Below, one piece after another: positions 16,501-24,419 of a stretch of DNA of 64,000 nt (position 1 is the first letter of the stretch; the number at the start of each line of letters is the position of its first letter). Under the pieces are notes generated by a model. That model worked only from the letters and a program-made list of their open reading frames with translations. It did no database searches and had not been told where the DNA came from. The position numbers and the translations under genes were made by a program. The stretch lies in the NCBI GenBank assembly GCA_900547165.1, contig URFZ01000006.1, forward strand, positions 1 to 64,000. The letters are read 5' to 3'. The stretch comes from an uncultured Eubacteriales bacterium (GTDB lineage Bacteria > Bacillota > Clostridia > Oscillospirales > UBA644).

Positions 16501-17622
16501 CGTGCCGAGTTTTCGGGACGCGCCTACAAACTTGTCGAACGGCCATTTCGGAAATTTTACCACAACATAGTCAAGCGCGGGTTCAAAGCACGCACAGGTC
16601 TTGCCTGTTATATCGTTTTTGATTTCGTCGAGAGTGTAGCCGAGCGCGATTTTTGTCGTTATCTTCGCGATGGGGTAGCCCGTCGCTTTCGATGCAAGCG
16701 CCGACGAGCGCGAAACTCTCGGATTGACTTCGATCACCGAATAATCAAAACTGTTCGGGTCAAGCGCGAACTGGCAGTTACAGCCGCCGACTATTCCGAG
16801 TGCGGAAATGATGTTCAGCGACGCCGAACGGAGCATCTGATATTCTTTGTCCGAAAGCGTCAGCGCGGGTGCGACAACGATGCTGTCGCCCGTGTGTATT
16901 CCGACCGGGTCGAAGTTTTCCATTGAGCAGACCGCTATGGCGTTTCCCGCCGCGTCTCTCATCGTTTCAAACTCTATCTCTTTCCAGCCGAATATGTATT
17001 TTTCCACGAGTATCTGCGTTATGGGGGAAGCATCAAGCCCCGTTTTTGCGGCTTTTTTCATCTGTTCCGCGTCATAAGCCACACCGCCGCCAGTTCCGCC
17101 GAGCGTGAATGCGGGACGGATGATCACGGGATAACCTATCTTTTCGGCGATTTCGAGAGCGTCTTCAACCGTTGTGGCAATATCGGAAGGAACCGTCGGT
17201 TCGCCTATCTGCGCCATTGTTTCCTTGAACAGTTTTCTGTCTTCGGCTTTGTCTATCGCTTCCGCATTCGTGCCGATAAGGCGTACGTTGTGAGCTTTCA
17301 GAAAACCGTCTTTTTCAAGTTCTGTCGCAAGCGTCAGTCCCGTCTGTCCGCCGAGCGAGGCAAGCAAACTGTCGGGCTTTTCTTTCTCGATAACGCGCTC
17401 AATGGTTCTTTTTGTCAGCGGTTCAAGATATATTTCATCGGCAAGAGCCTTGTCCGTCATTATCGTTGCGGGGTTTGAGTTGACGAGCACAACGTTTACG
17501 CCCGCATCTTTAAGCACGCGGCACGCCTGCGCTCCCGCATAGTCGAACTCAGCCGCCTGTCCGATAACTATCGGCCCCGAGCCGATAACGAGAACTTTTT
17601 TTATACTTGTGTCAAACGGCAT
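13597..17622 (-). CDS. carB: Carbamoyl-phosphate synthase large chain fused to diaminopimelate epimerase
   Basis: One open frame of 1341 residues. Residues 1 to about 1060 are a complete CarB: two ATP-grasp halves (VLVIGSGPIVIGQAAEFDYA; later VVIVLGSGPIRIGQGIEFDY), GGTGGGVAYD, and the C-terminal MGS-like allosteric domain. From about 1065 to 1341 the frame continues without a stop into a DapF fold (FFKMQATGDDYIIIDG; HFGIGADGL; NPHCVVFCD; ERGSGETLACGTGACA). CarB makes carbamoyl phosphate from bicarbonate, glutamine nitrogen and ATP; DapF epimerises LL- to meso-diaminopimelate. In the DapF part the usual MCGNGxRC is MGGNCIRS: the first catalytic Cys position (about 1135) is Gly and a Cys occurs three residues later (1138), while the second Cys (about 1284) is kept. 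It is the last gene of the arg-car operon. Confidence 0.93.
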   Translation of the reverse strand: MPFDTSIKKVLVIGSGPIVIGQAAEFDYAGAQACRVLKDAGVNVVLVNSNPATIMTDKALADEIYLEPLTKRTIERVIEKEKPDSLLASLGGQTGLTLATELEKDGFLKAHNVRLIGTNAEAIDKAEDRKLFKETMAQIGEPTVPSDIATTVEDALEIAEKIGYPVIIRPAFTLGGTGGGVAYDAEQMKKAAKTGLDASPITQILVEKYIFGWKEIEFETMRDAAGNAIAVCSMENFDPVGIHTGDSIVVAPALTLSDKEYQMLRSASLNIISALGIVGGCNCQFALDPNSFDYSVIEVNPRVSRSSALASKATGYPIAKITTKIALGYTLDEIKNDITGKTCACFEPALDYVVVKFPKWPFDKFVGASRKLGTQMKATGEVMAIAPSFENALMKAVRGAEISLDTLNARPISDNDLETRLATPDDRRLFTIFEAIKAGVTLEHIHDVTRVDTFFLNKLKHLADYEKSIENGLDSEKYLQGKKFGYPDKALKRLSGCDILPCPRFTLSYKMVDTCAAEFDAETPYFYSVADGACEAVKFGRSGKPVVIVLGSGPIRIGQGIEFDYSSVHCVWSLKQMGYDVVIINNNPETVSTDYDTADRLYFEPLCEEDVMNIIRIEKPVGVVVAFGGQTAIKLTGALDKAGIPILGTSAEGIDVAEDRERFDALLEKFNIHRPVGCGVSTEEEAVAAAERIGYPVLLRPSYVIGGQNMRIVHDEKEVRLYMRRILAQKIDNPVLVDKYMMGVELEVDVISDGEDVLIPGIMEHIERAGVHSGDSIAVYPPYSINDKMTQTIVDCSEKLALALGTKGLVNIQYLIWHGELYVIEVNPRASRTVPYISKVTGVPMVDVASSVMLGGKLRDAGYGTGLYRTPPYYAVKFPVFSFEKLIDANASLGPEMKSTGEVLGIGRTLSEALFKGMTASGRNFKYPHKDGSVGVLLSVDTHDLLEVVSLAKKLDDLKFSIYATPETAEAVRSLGIDVTEVTFKDFVPLLDDGKISYVLYTGALLDGTLDEYIALNRRCLQLSVPCFTSLDTAHAAADIIAGGFNESNTELVDINKLREEKQKIDFFKMQATGDDYIIIDGRDGNIDCPESISIGICDRHFGIGADGLALIEKSEVADAKMRVFNRDGSEGSMGGNCIRSVGKYLYDHGIVPKTDITIETSSGIKNLTLYTRNGKVTLADVNIGKADLTAASVPVITDKDKLINSPITVAGNEYNATCVSVGNPHCVVFCDSVDAVDLATVGPQFENAPIFPERVNTEFVRVVNPTMLKIRVWERGSGETLACGTGACAAVVAAVENGYCKKGEDITVKVRGGDLTVNYGENGIILTGDTKLVYEGSIYY

Positions 17623-17623
17623 T

Positions 17624-18715
17624 TCAGTTCCTGCCTTTCTGCATCAGTTCGCAAAATCTGTCAAAGAGAAATTCGGTGTCTTTCGGACCCGAACACGCTT
17701 CGGGGTGGAATTGGACGGAAAAAGCGTTGTATTCGGGATAGTCGATACCCTCACACGTTCCGTCGTTTGCGTTTACCCAGCGCACAACGCCGTTTTTGAT
17801 GCTCTTTTCGTCAACCGCATATCCGTGATTCTGGCTTGTGATAAACGTTCTTGTTCCCAAAGCGTCCCTGACGGGCTGGTTAGCGCCTCTGTGTCCGTAT
17901 TTGAGTTTGAACGTCCGTGCTCCCTGCGAAAGAGCCATAAGCTGGTGACCGAGACATATTCCGAATATGGGAACGTTTCCGAACAGTTTGCCTATCTCTT
18001 TGATTATCTGCGTATTCTCCGCAGGGTCGCCGGGACCGTTGGAAAGCATAACTCCGTCGGGTTTTTCCGCAAGGATTTCTTCCGCGGTCGTATCGTAGGG
18101 AACGGACACGACTTCACACCCGCGTTTGCAAAGACAGCGTTCGATGTTTGCCTTTGCTCCGAAATCCATAAGCACAACTCTGAATTTTCTGTCTCCGTCG
18201 GGCGTAAAAATCGTTTTTTTCGAGGTGCTGACGCTCTTTACGGCGTCCTTGACAGAGTATCTTTTCAAACTCTCAAAAACAGCAGTAGAAGCGGCGGCAC
18301 CTTTCGGAATGTCGTCGCTTATCGTTGCGTTCATAACTCCGTATTCACGGATAATGCGTGTCAGCCGTCTTGTGTCAACGCCGCTTATGCCCGGAATACC
18401 GTTGTTTTTAAGAAATGTATCGAGGGTATATTCCGCTCGGAAATTTGACGGTTCGTCGCATTTTTCATGTACGACGTATCCCTTGACAAAGCATTTGCCC
18501 TCGAAATCGGGACTGATTATGCCGTAATTTCCTATCAGCGGAAATGTCTGTGTAACAATCTGCCCGTAATAACTCGGGTCGGTCAATGTTTCGATGTAAC
18601 CGCACATACCTGTCGTGAAAACTATTTCTCCGACCTGCGTCACGTCCGCGCCGAACGCTTCGCCCTCAAAAACGCTTCCGTCCTGCAAAATAAGATATCT
18701 TTTTTTCATACTCAT
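17624..18715 (-). CDS. carA: Carbamoyl-phosphate synthase small chain (glutaminase)
   Basis: A 363-residue glutamine amidotransferase subunit that supplies ammonia to CarB. The N-terminal half is the CarA-specific domain (RYLILQDGSVFEGEAFG); the C-terminal half is a class I GATase with the nucleophile in FGICLGHQLMALS, KYGHRGANQPV, and the His/Glu pair in VQFHPEACSGP. The start ATG overlaps the argF stop as ATGA; a second ATG two codons later is also possible. Only one base separates it from carB. Confidence 0.96.
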   Translation of the reverse strand: MSMKKRYLILQDGSVFEGEAFGADVTQVGEIVFTTGMCGYIETLTDPSYYGQIVTQTFPLIGNYGIISPDFEGKCFVKGYVVHEKCDEPSNFRAEYTLDTFLKNNGIPGISGVDTRRLTRIIREYGVMNATISDDIPKGAAASTAVFESLKRYSVKDAVKSVSTSKKTIFTPDGDRKFRVVLMDFGAKANIERCLCKRGCEVVSVPYDTTAEEILAEKPDGVMLSNGPGDPAENTQIIKEIGKLFGNVPIFGICLGHQLMALSQGARTFKLKYGHRGANQPVRDALGTRTFITSQNHGYAVDEKSIKNGVVRWVNANDGTCEGIDYPEYNAFSVQFHPEACSGPKDTEFLFDRFCELMQKGRN

Positions 18716-19707
18716 ACTTCCGTAAGTGTTGCCGCCATAACGGCTTTTATTGTGTGCATCCTGTTTTCCGCTTCTCGGAAAACCACGGAATTTTTACTCT
18801 CAAATACTTCGTCCGTAACTTCCATTTCTGTTCTGCCGAACTTTTCGCCCATCTCTTTGCCTATCTTTGTTTTGATGTCGTGATAAGAGGGCAGACAATG
18901 CATAAATATCGTCGTGGCTTTTCCCGTTTTGCGCATAAGTTCCGCATTTACCTGATACGGCGAAAGTTCTTCTATGCGCTCCGCCCAAACGCTTTCGGGT
19001 TCTCCCATGGAGACCCAGATATCCGTATATATAACGTCTGCGTCCTTGACCGCTTTTGTCGCGTCGGTCTCAAACCTGAGTACGGAGCCGCTTTCTTTTG
19101 CAAACTCTTCGCATTTTGCTGTAAGGTTCTTTGACGGAAAATATTTTTCGGGACAGCACGCCGTGAAGTTCAGCCCGAGTTTTGCGCAACCGACCATAAG
19201 CGAGTTGCCCATGTTGAACCGTGCGTCGCCCATGTAAACAAAGTTAATGCCTTTCAGTCTGCCGAACTGTTCCCGTATGGTCAGCATATCGGCAAGTATC
19301 TGCGTCGGGTGCGCTTCGTCCGTCAGCCCGTTCCAAACGGGGACGTCGGAATATTCGGCGAGTTCTTCAACGGTTTTCTGCGCAAATCCTCTGTACTCTA
19401 TTCCCTCGAACATAGACGAAAGCACACGAGCCGTGTCCGCAATGCTTTCTTTTTTGCCTATCTGCGAGCCCTGCGGGTCAAGATACGTCACTCCCATGCC
19501 GAGGTCGTGCGCCGCAACTTCAAAACTGCACCGCGTCCGTGTGCTTGTCTTTTCGAAGATAAGCGCAATGTTTTTGCCGTTGCAATACCTGTGCGGTACG
19601 CCGTCCTTTTTCAGCGTTTTCAACTTTTCGGCAAGGTCAATCAGATATGTTATCTCCTCACCCGAAAAGTCGAGTAGCTTCAAAAAGTCTCTTCCTTTCA
19701 AATTCAT
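18712..19707 (-). CDS. argF: Ornithine carbamoyltransferase
   Basis: Joins carbamoyl phosphate to ornithine to give citrulline. The 331 residues carry the carbamoyl-phosphate loop STRTRCSF, the HPTQ loop (DEAHPTQILADM) and the ornithine-binding MHCLPSYHD. The start at 19707 has GGAGG six bases upstream, so it is the real start even though it lies 50 bases inside the end of argD. It sits directly upstream of carAB, which makes its substrate. Confidence 0.96.
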   Translation of the reverse strand: MNLKGRDFLKLLDFSGEEITYLIDLAEKLKTLKKDGVPHRYCNGKNIALIFEKTSTRTRCSFEVAAHDLGMGVTYLDPQGSQIGKKESIADTARVLSSMFEGIEYRGFAQKTVEELAEYSDVPVWNGLTDEAHPTQILADMLTIREQFGRLKGINFVYMGDARFNMGNSLMVGCAKLGLNFTACCPEKYFPSKNLTAKCEEFAKESGSVLRFETDATKAVKDADVIYTDIWVSMGEPESVWAERIEELSPYQVNAELMRKTGKATTIFMHCLPSYHDIKTKIGKEMGEKFGRTEMEVTDEVFESKNSVVFREAENRMHTIKAVMAATLTEV

Positions 19708-20872
19708 TTTTTTCCTCCGCGCAAACTTTTTTCAGTATATAAATGGATTTTTCCAGCAATTCAAACGGAATGTTCAATGCGGGCAACAGGCGTACCTTGT
19801 CTTTTGCCGTCAAAACGAGAACCCCGTTTTTCATACATTCGGTAACGACATCTTTTGCGGGACGCTTCGTTTTTACGCCTATCATAAGTCCGAGCCCCGC
19901 AACGCTTTCAACACCCGCGGCACCGCCCAATTCGTTGAATATATATTCGGATTTTTTGCGAACGTCTTCAAGCAGGGTATCGTCAATCCTTGAAAGCACA
20001 TTCAGCGCCCCCGCGCAGCAAACGGGGTTTCCGCCGAATGTCGAACCATGCGAACCGGGAGTGAAAACGTTCCCGACTTTTTCGCCGAGCATTGTCGCGC
20101 CGAGCGGCAACCCGCCGCAAAGCCCTTTTGCCGTGGACACGATGTCGGGAGTGAGACCGTAATTCATATATGCGTAAAGTTTTCCGCTTCTGCCGTTGCC
20201 GCATTGCACTTCGTCCGCAATAAGCAGTATATCTTTTTCTTTTGCGATATTCACCATCGCCCGAACGAACTCTTTTTCAAGCGGAATAACGCCGCCCTCA
20301 CCGCGGACAATTTCAAACATTATCGCCGCCGTGTCGTCTCCGATTTCTGCTCTCAACGCTTCTTCCGTCGGCTCCACGGAAACAAAGCCCTCTGTCAGCG
20401 GCAGAAAATCGTGATGAAATGCGTCCTGTCCCGTTGCCGCAAGCGTTGTCAGCGTTCTTCCGTGGAAACTGTTGTTGAGCGTGATTATTTTGAAGCAGCC
20501 TTTTCCTTTTTTATCCGCGGCATATTTCCTTGCCGCCTTTATCGCGCATTCGTTTGCCTCCGCGCCCGAATTGGAAAAGAATACTTTCTTCATTCCGGTT
20601 TTTTTGCAGAGTTCCTTCGCAAGTTTTGCGCAGGGTTCGGTGTAATAAAGGTTTGAGGTGTGCTGGAATTTTCCGAGCTGCGCGGTGACCGCTTTTATCC
20701 ACTCTTCGTCCGCAACGCCGAATGTGTTTACCGCAATTCCGCTCCCGAGGTCTATGTATTCCTTGCCGTCGCAGTCGTAAACAAGCGACCCCTTTCCTGA
20801 AACTATATCAATGGGAAAACGCGCGTATGTGTTTGCAACGTATTCCCTGTCAGTCGAAAATATATCAGTCAT
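19658..20872 (-). CDS. argD: Acetylornithine aminotransferase
   Basis: PLP-dependent class III aminotransferase converting N-acetylglutamate semialdehyde to N-acetylornithine. Motifs: NSGAEANECAIKAARKY, the PLP-binding LLIADEVQCGNGR and the Schiff-base Lys in DIVSTAKGLCGGLPLGA. About 404 residues from ATG 20872, which has GAGGGGG upstream and overlaps the argB stop by 8 bases; the frame itself opens 15 bases earlier. The C-terminus runs 50 bases into argF, adding a non-conserved tail (FERKRLFEATRLFG). Confidence 0.95.
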   Translation of the reverse strand: MTDIFSTDREYVANTYARFPIDIVSGKGSLVYDCDGKEYIDLGSGIAVNTFGVADEEWIKAVTAQLGKFQHTSNLYYTEPCAKLAKELCKKTGMKKVFFSNSGAEANECAIKAARKYAADKKGKGCFKIITLNNSFHGRTLTTLAATGQDAFHHDFLPLTEGFVSVEPTEEALRAEIGDDTAAIMFEIVRGEGGVIPLEKEFVRAMVNIAKEKDILLIADEVQCGNGRSGKLYAYMNYGLTPDIVSTAKGLCGGLPLGATMLGEKVGNVFTPGSHGSTFGGNPVCCAGALNVLSRIDDTLLEDVRKKSEYIFNELGGAAGVESVAGLGLMIGVKTKRPAKDVVTECMKNGVLVLTAKDKVRLLPALNIPFELLEKSIYILKKVCAEEKNEFERKRLFEATRLFG

Positions 20873-21731
20873 TTTTGTCCCCCTCAAACATCGTTCCGAT
20901 GCCCTCGTCCGTCAATGTTTCAACAAGAATAGAGTGCGGAACCTGTCCGTCAATGATGAAAACGCGTTGAACGCCGTCCGCAATGGCCTGCACGCAGCAT
21001 TCGACTTTCGGAATCATTCCGCCTGCGATAACGCCGTCGTCAACAAGTTTTTTTGATTCGGAAACCGTCATGTGCGAAATAAGCGATGACGTGTCGTTTT
21101 TGTCTTTGAGTATTCCCGCAATATCGGTCAGAATGATAAGACTTTCCGCTTTCAGCGCACCCGCTATCTTTGCCGCCGCAGTGTCTGCGTTTATGTTATA
21201 CACTTTTCCGTCATCGTCGCAGCCGAGCGTGGAAATAACGGGAATATATCCTTTTTCGAGAACGTCGAGTATGGGCTGCGGGTCGATTTCCGTAATCTTT
21301 CCCACATATCCGAGACGTTCGTCTTTTATCTGCGCTTTTATCATGTGTCCGTCAAGTCCCGAAAGCCCTATCGCCGAACCGCCGCGGCATTCAAGCAGAT
21401 TGACAAGACTTTTGTTTATCTTGCCCGCAAGCACCATTTGTGCAACTTCTATCGTCTCTTCGTCGGTAACGCGAAGTCCGCCTACAAACTGCGTCTCTTT
21501 TCCTATTTTTGAAAGCATTTCCGTTATTTCGGGACCGCCGCCGTGAACAAGAACAACTTTCACGCCTATCAGGTTCAAAAGCACGATGTCTCTTGCAACG
21601 GAATCTTTCAGTTTTTCGCTTGTCATTGCGTTCCCGCCGTATTTCACAACGAGAATTTTGCCCGTATATTTTTTTATGTAGGGGAGCGCATGAACAAGTA
21701 TTCTTGCTCTGTCGGCATTTGAAACAGTCAT
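20865..21731 (-). CDS. argB: Acetylglutamate kinase
   Basis: Phosphorylates N-acetylglutamate, usually the arginine-feedback-controlled step. The protein has the Lys/Gly motif VVKYGGNAM, the substrate loop VLVHGGGPEITEML and VINADTAA-like YNINADTAAAKIAGAL. With the start at 21731 (GAGGAG eight bases upstream) it has 288 residues; an ATG at 21749 overlaps the argJ stop (ATGA) and is an alternative. The N-terminal helix SNADRARILVHALPYIKKY resembles that of arginine-sensitive kinases (inference on regulation). Confidence 0.95.
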   Translation of the reverse strand: MTVSNADRARILVHALPYIKKYTGKILVVKYGGNAMTSEKLKDSVARDIVLLNLIGVKVVLVHGGGPEITEMLSKIGKETQFVGGLRVTDEETIEVAQMVLAGKINKSLVNLLECRGGSAIGLSGLDGHMIKAQIKDERLGYVGKITEIDPQPILDVLEKGYIPVISTLGCDDDGKVYNINADTAAAKIAGALKAESLIILTDIAGILKDKNDTSSLISHMTVSESKKLVDDGVIAGGMIPKVECCVQAIADGVQRVFIIDGQVPHSILVETLTDEGIGTMFEGDKND

Positions 21732-21745
21732 CGTGTCCGCTCCTC

Positions 21746-22957
21746 TCATGTGCGATAATCTCCGTTAATTTTAACGTAATCGTATGTCAGGTCGCAACCC
21801 CACGCAACGGCGCTTCCCGTGCCGTCGTCAAGGTCGATCTCTATCGTTATATCGTGTTCGAGCAGTATCTTTTTCGCAAGTTCTTCCGAAAAATCCACTC
21901 CCGCGCCGTCTTTGCACACCGTTATCCGTCCCGCGGAAGATATGAACGTAACGCCGACCTTTGAAACATCGACATCAGCGCCGCTGTAACCGAGCGCGCA
22001 GAGAACGCGTCCCCAGTTCGCGTCCGCTCCGAACATCGCCGCTTTGACAAGGGAAGAACATATAACGGACTTCGCCACCGTTTTTGCGCAGACCTCGTTT
22101 TTCGCTCCGATGACGGCACACTCAATCATCTTTGTCGCGCCCTCGCCGTCGCCCGCAATGGATTTGCAAAGGTGAACCGTGACTGTGTTGAGCGCCTGCA
22201 TAAATACTTCATAGTCGCCGTTCGGCTCGGTTATCTCCTTGTTTTCGGCTTCGCCGTTTGCAAGCACAACAACCATATCGTTGGTCGATGTGTCGCCGTC
22301 CACGCTGACCATATTGAATGTGCTTTGTATATCCGTAGAAAGCGCTTCGGAAAGCATTTCCGAACTTATCGCGCAGTCGGTTGTTATAAAAACAAGCATC
22401 GTCGCCATGTTGGGGTGTATCATTCCCGAGCCTTTTGCAATGCCGCCGATATGACATACCCTGCCGCCCAACTCAAACTCCACGGCAATCTCTTTTTTCT
22501 TTGTATCGGTCGTCATTATGCCCTCTGCGGCAAGTTCGCTGTTATCTCCGAGCCCCGAAACAAGTTCGTCTATCCCGTTCGAGATAGGCGTTACGTCAAG
22601 CGGCAAGCCTATAACTCCCGTTGACGCAACCACAACGTCGCTTGCTTTTATTCCGAGCGCCGTCGCCGCGATCTCACTCATTTCTTCGGCTTTTTCAACG
22701 CCGTCCGCGTTGCAGGTGTTCGCGTTTCCGCTGTTGCAGATTATCGCCTTTGCCTTTCCGTTGGTAAGGTGTTGTTTTGTCACAAGCAGGGGAGCTCCCT
22801 TGACAAGATTTGTCGTATAGACCGCCGCCGCGTTTGCGACTTTGTCCGAAACGATAAGCGCAATGTCCCTTTTTGTTTTGTTTTTGCGTATTCCGCAATG
22901 TATTCCGTTTGCTTTGAATCCTTTCGCGGCACAAACGCCGCCGTTTATTATCTCCAT
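21746..22957 (-). CDS. argJ: Bifunctional glutamate N-acetyltransferase / ornithine acetyltransferase
   Basis: Recycles the acetyl group from N-acetylornithine to glutamate. The self-cleavage site before the nucleophilic Thr is visible in MIHPNMATMLVFITTDC near residue 185, giving alpha and beta chains. About 403 residues. Two ATGs two codons apart (22963 and 22957) are possible; the second has the better spacing from GGAG. It lies between argC and argB in the canonical order of the cyclic arginine pathway. Confidence 0.94.
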   Translation of the reverse strand: MEIINGGVCAAKGFKANGIHCGIRKNKTKRDIALIVSDKVANAAAVYTTNLVKGAPLLVTKQHLTNGKAKAIICNSGNANTCNADGVEKAEEMSEIAATALGIKASDVVVASTGVIGLPLDVTPISNGIDELVSGLGDNSELAAEGIMTTDTKKKEIAVEFELGGRVCHIGGIAKGSGMIHPNMATMLVFITTDCAISSEMLSEALSTDIQSTFNMVSVDGDTSTNDMVVVLANGEAENKEITEPNGDYEVFMQALNTVTVHLCKSIAGDGEGATKMIECAVIGAKNEVCAKTVAKSVICSSLVKAAMFGADANWGRVLCALGYSGADVDVSKVGVTFISSAGRITVCKDGAGVDFSEELAKKILLEHDITIEIDLDDGTGSAVAWGCDLTYDYVKINGDYRT

Positions 22958-23022
22958 ATTCATATACTCCGTTTTCCGCTCTTCGCGTACATTTTCACTC
23001 TTTGTCTTGGTTCTTTCACTCT

Positions 23023-23955
23023 TTACGTTATATTCAGCCCGCTTGTTTCGTCTTTGCCGAGAATTATATTCATAACTTCTACCGCCGCACCCGACGCGCC
23101 TTTTCCGAGGTTGTCGTAAACCGCCGTCAGAAGCATTCTTTCATCGTTCCCGAAAACGCATATCTTCATTGAATCCAAACCCGACATCGTTGCCGCGGAA
23201 AGCATTCCGTCCGCCGCCTTATCTTCATAAGAGACTATCGCGGATGCGTATTTGGATTTGTATATCTCTTTGATTTCATTCGCTCCGACACCGTTTTGCA
23301 AATCGGAAACGAACAGGGGAAAGGTCACTTCCATTCCGCTGTAAAACGGCGCCACAACAGGACAGAATATCGGTGCGTTTTCAAGCCCCGTTATCGCCTG
23401 CATTTCTTTCAGGTGCTTGTGGTTCTGCGTCAGACCGTACTGTCTCGGCGCTTCCAAAAGTTTGTCCCTGCCGTCCTGTTCATATTGCGCTATCATCTTT
23501 TTTCCGCCGCCGCTGTAACCCGTCAGCGAATGACAGCACAGTTTTATACTCGGGTCGATAACTTTTTCGTCAATCAACGGTTTTACAAGAGCGATAAAGC
23601 CGCTTGCGTGACACCCCGGAACAGCTATTCTTTTCGCGCTTTTCAGTCTGTCTGAAAAATCCTTACCGAGTTCGGGAAAACCGTATATCCAACCGTTTGC
23701 CGTTCGGTGCGCCGTCGATGTGTCAATAACCACGGTGTTCGGATTTTCTATCATTTTCACCGCTTCGATCGCCGCATCGTCGGGCAGACACAAAAAAGCA
23801 ATGTCCGCATCGTTTAACGCCGCTTTGCGCTTTTCCGCATTTTTCCTGTCTTCCTCGGCAAGCGTCAGCAGTTCGATGTCGTCTCTCTGTCCGAGCCTTT
23901 CGTATATCCGAAGCCCCGTCGTTCCCGCCTTGCCGTCGATAAATACCTTTTTCAC
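23023..23955 (-). CDS. argC: N-acetyl-gamma-glutamyl-phosphate reductase, type 2
   Basis: NADPH-dependent reduction of N-acetylglutamyl phosphate to the semialdehyde. The 310-residue length, the N-terminus (KKVFIDGKAGTTGLRIYERL) and the catalytic Cys in RIAVPGCHASGFIAL define the shorter type 2 family. It is the first gene of the argC-J-B-D-F-carA-carB operon, with AAGG five bases before the ATG. Confidence 0.94.
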   Translation of the reverse strand: MKKVFIDGKAGTTGLRIYERLGQRDDIELLTLAEEDRKNAEKRKAALNDADIAFLCLPDDAAIEAVKMIENPNTVVIDTSTAHRTANGWIYGFPELGKDFSDRLKSAKRIAVPGCHASGFIALVKPLIDEKVIDPSIKLCCHSLTGYSGGGKKMIAQYEQDGRDKLLEAPRQYGLTQNHKHLKEMQAITGLENAPIFCPVVAPFYSGMEVTFPLFVSDLQNGVGANEIKEIYKSKYASAIVSYEDKAADGMLSAATMSGLDSMKICVFGNDERMLLTAVYDNLGKGASGAAVEVMNIILGKDETSGLNIT

Positions 23956-23981
23956 TCTTTTTCACCGTCTTTCGAAGCCGT

Positions 23982-24107
23982 TGCATAAATAATCCGACTT
24001 GCGGATTTTATGTGCGACCTGATTTGCTGTAAGGATAATTATTCACAAAACTGCATATAAATGAATTGTTATGCATATATAATAGCACTTTTTGAGCATT
24101 TATGCAA
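23982..24107 (-). promoter_or_regulatory. Arginine operon promoter with ARG-box-like repeats
   Basis: Minus strand: -35 TTGCAT (24102-24107) and -10 TATTAT (24079-24084), 17 bases apart. Several 14-base sites resemble the ArgR/AhrC consensus TGAATWWWWATTCA: TGCATAACAATTCA (24062-24075), TGAATAATTATCCT (24032-24045), TGCATAAATGCTCA (24093-24106, overlapping the -35 region) and a weaker one near 23982-23995. Repression by an ArgR-type regulator in the presence of arginine is the likely meaning. The regulator gene is not in the window. Confidence 0.72.
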
Positions 24108-24212
24108 TATCTTAATTTGAAAAAGTTAAAAAACGGCAATTCGTACAAACACAGGCGTATATCAAATATATGAATTGTATATATTGAAAAAACGCTGTAC
24201 GGAAAAAGAAAA

Positions 24213-24234
24213 AAGCGTTTCCGAAGAAACGCTT
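24213..24234 (-). terminator. Terminator of the 35-codon small gene
   Basis: AAGCGTTTC pairs perfectly with GAAACGCTT around a tetraloop (CGAA on the plus strand, TTCG on the minus strand), followed on the minus strand by TTTTTTCTTTTT. The stop codon of the small open frame overlaps the first base of the stem. Confidence 0.9.
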
Positions 24235-24340
24235 AAAAGTCGGTGGTTATATTATTGTCGGCGGAATAAGAATTTGAAAAAACGGGGTAAAAAGGCACTT
24301 TTTTTCGGCAATTCGTTTTGTAAACAAACACCGTTCCCAT
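24233..24340 (-). CDS. Putative 35-residue small protein
   Basis: I do not recognise this protein. It begins MGTVFVYKTNCRKKVPFYP and ends NNITTDF, with one Cys, a basic middle and no clear membrane segment. The case for a real gene is its setting: a consensus promoter 34 bases upstream, GGAGG seven bases before the ATG, and a strong terminator that starts at the stop codon, giving a transcript of about 160 bases with nothing else in it. It could equally be a regulatory small RNA in which the frame is incidental. It is transcribed in the same direction as the arginine operon but ends before that operon's promoter. Confidence 0.55.
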   Translation of the reverse strand: MGTVFVYKTNCRKKVPFYPVFSNSYSADNNITTDF

Positions 24341-24373
24341 CTCGTTGCCCTCCGCCTTAAAATCTTTTTGGTT

Positions 24374-24402
24374 ATTTTACCATATATAAAGCCCAATGTC
24401 AA
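24374..24402 (-). promoter_or_regulatory. Consensus promoter of the small gene
   Basis: Minus strand: a perfect -35 TTGACA (24397-24402), a 17-base spacer and -10 TAAAAT (24374-24379). It reads into the 35-codon frame. Confidence 0.82.
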
Positions 24403-24419
24403 TACGTCGTAAAGTATTA

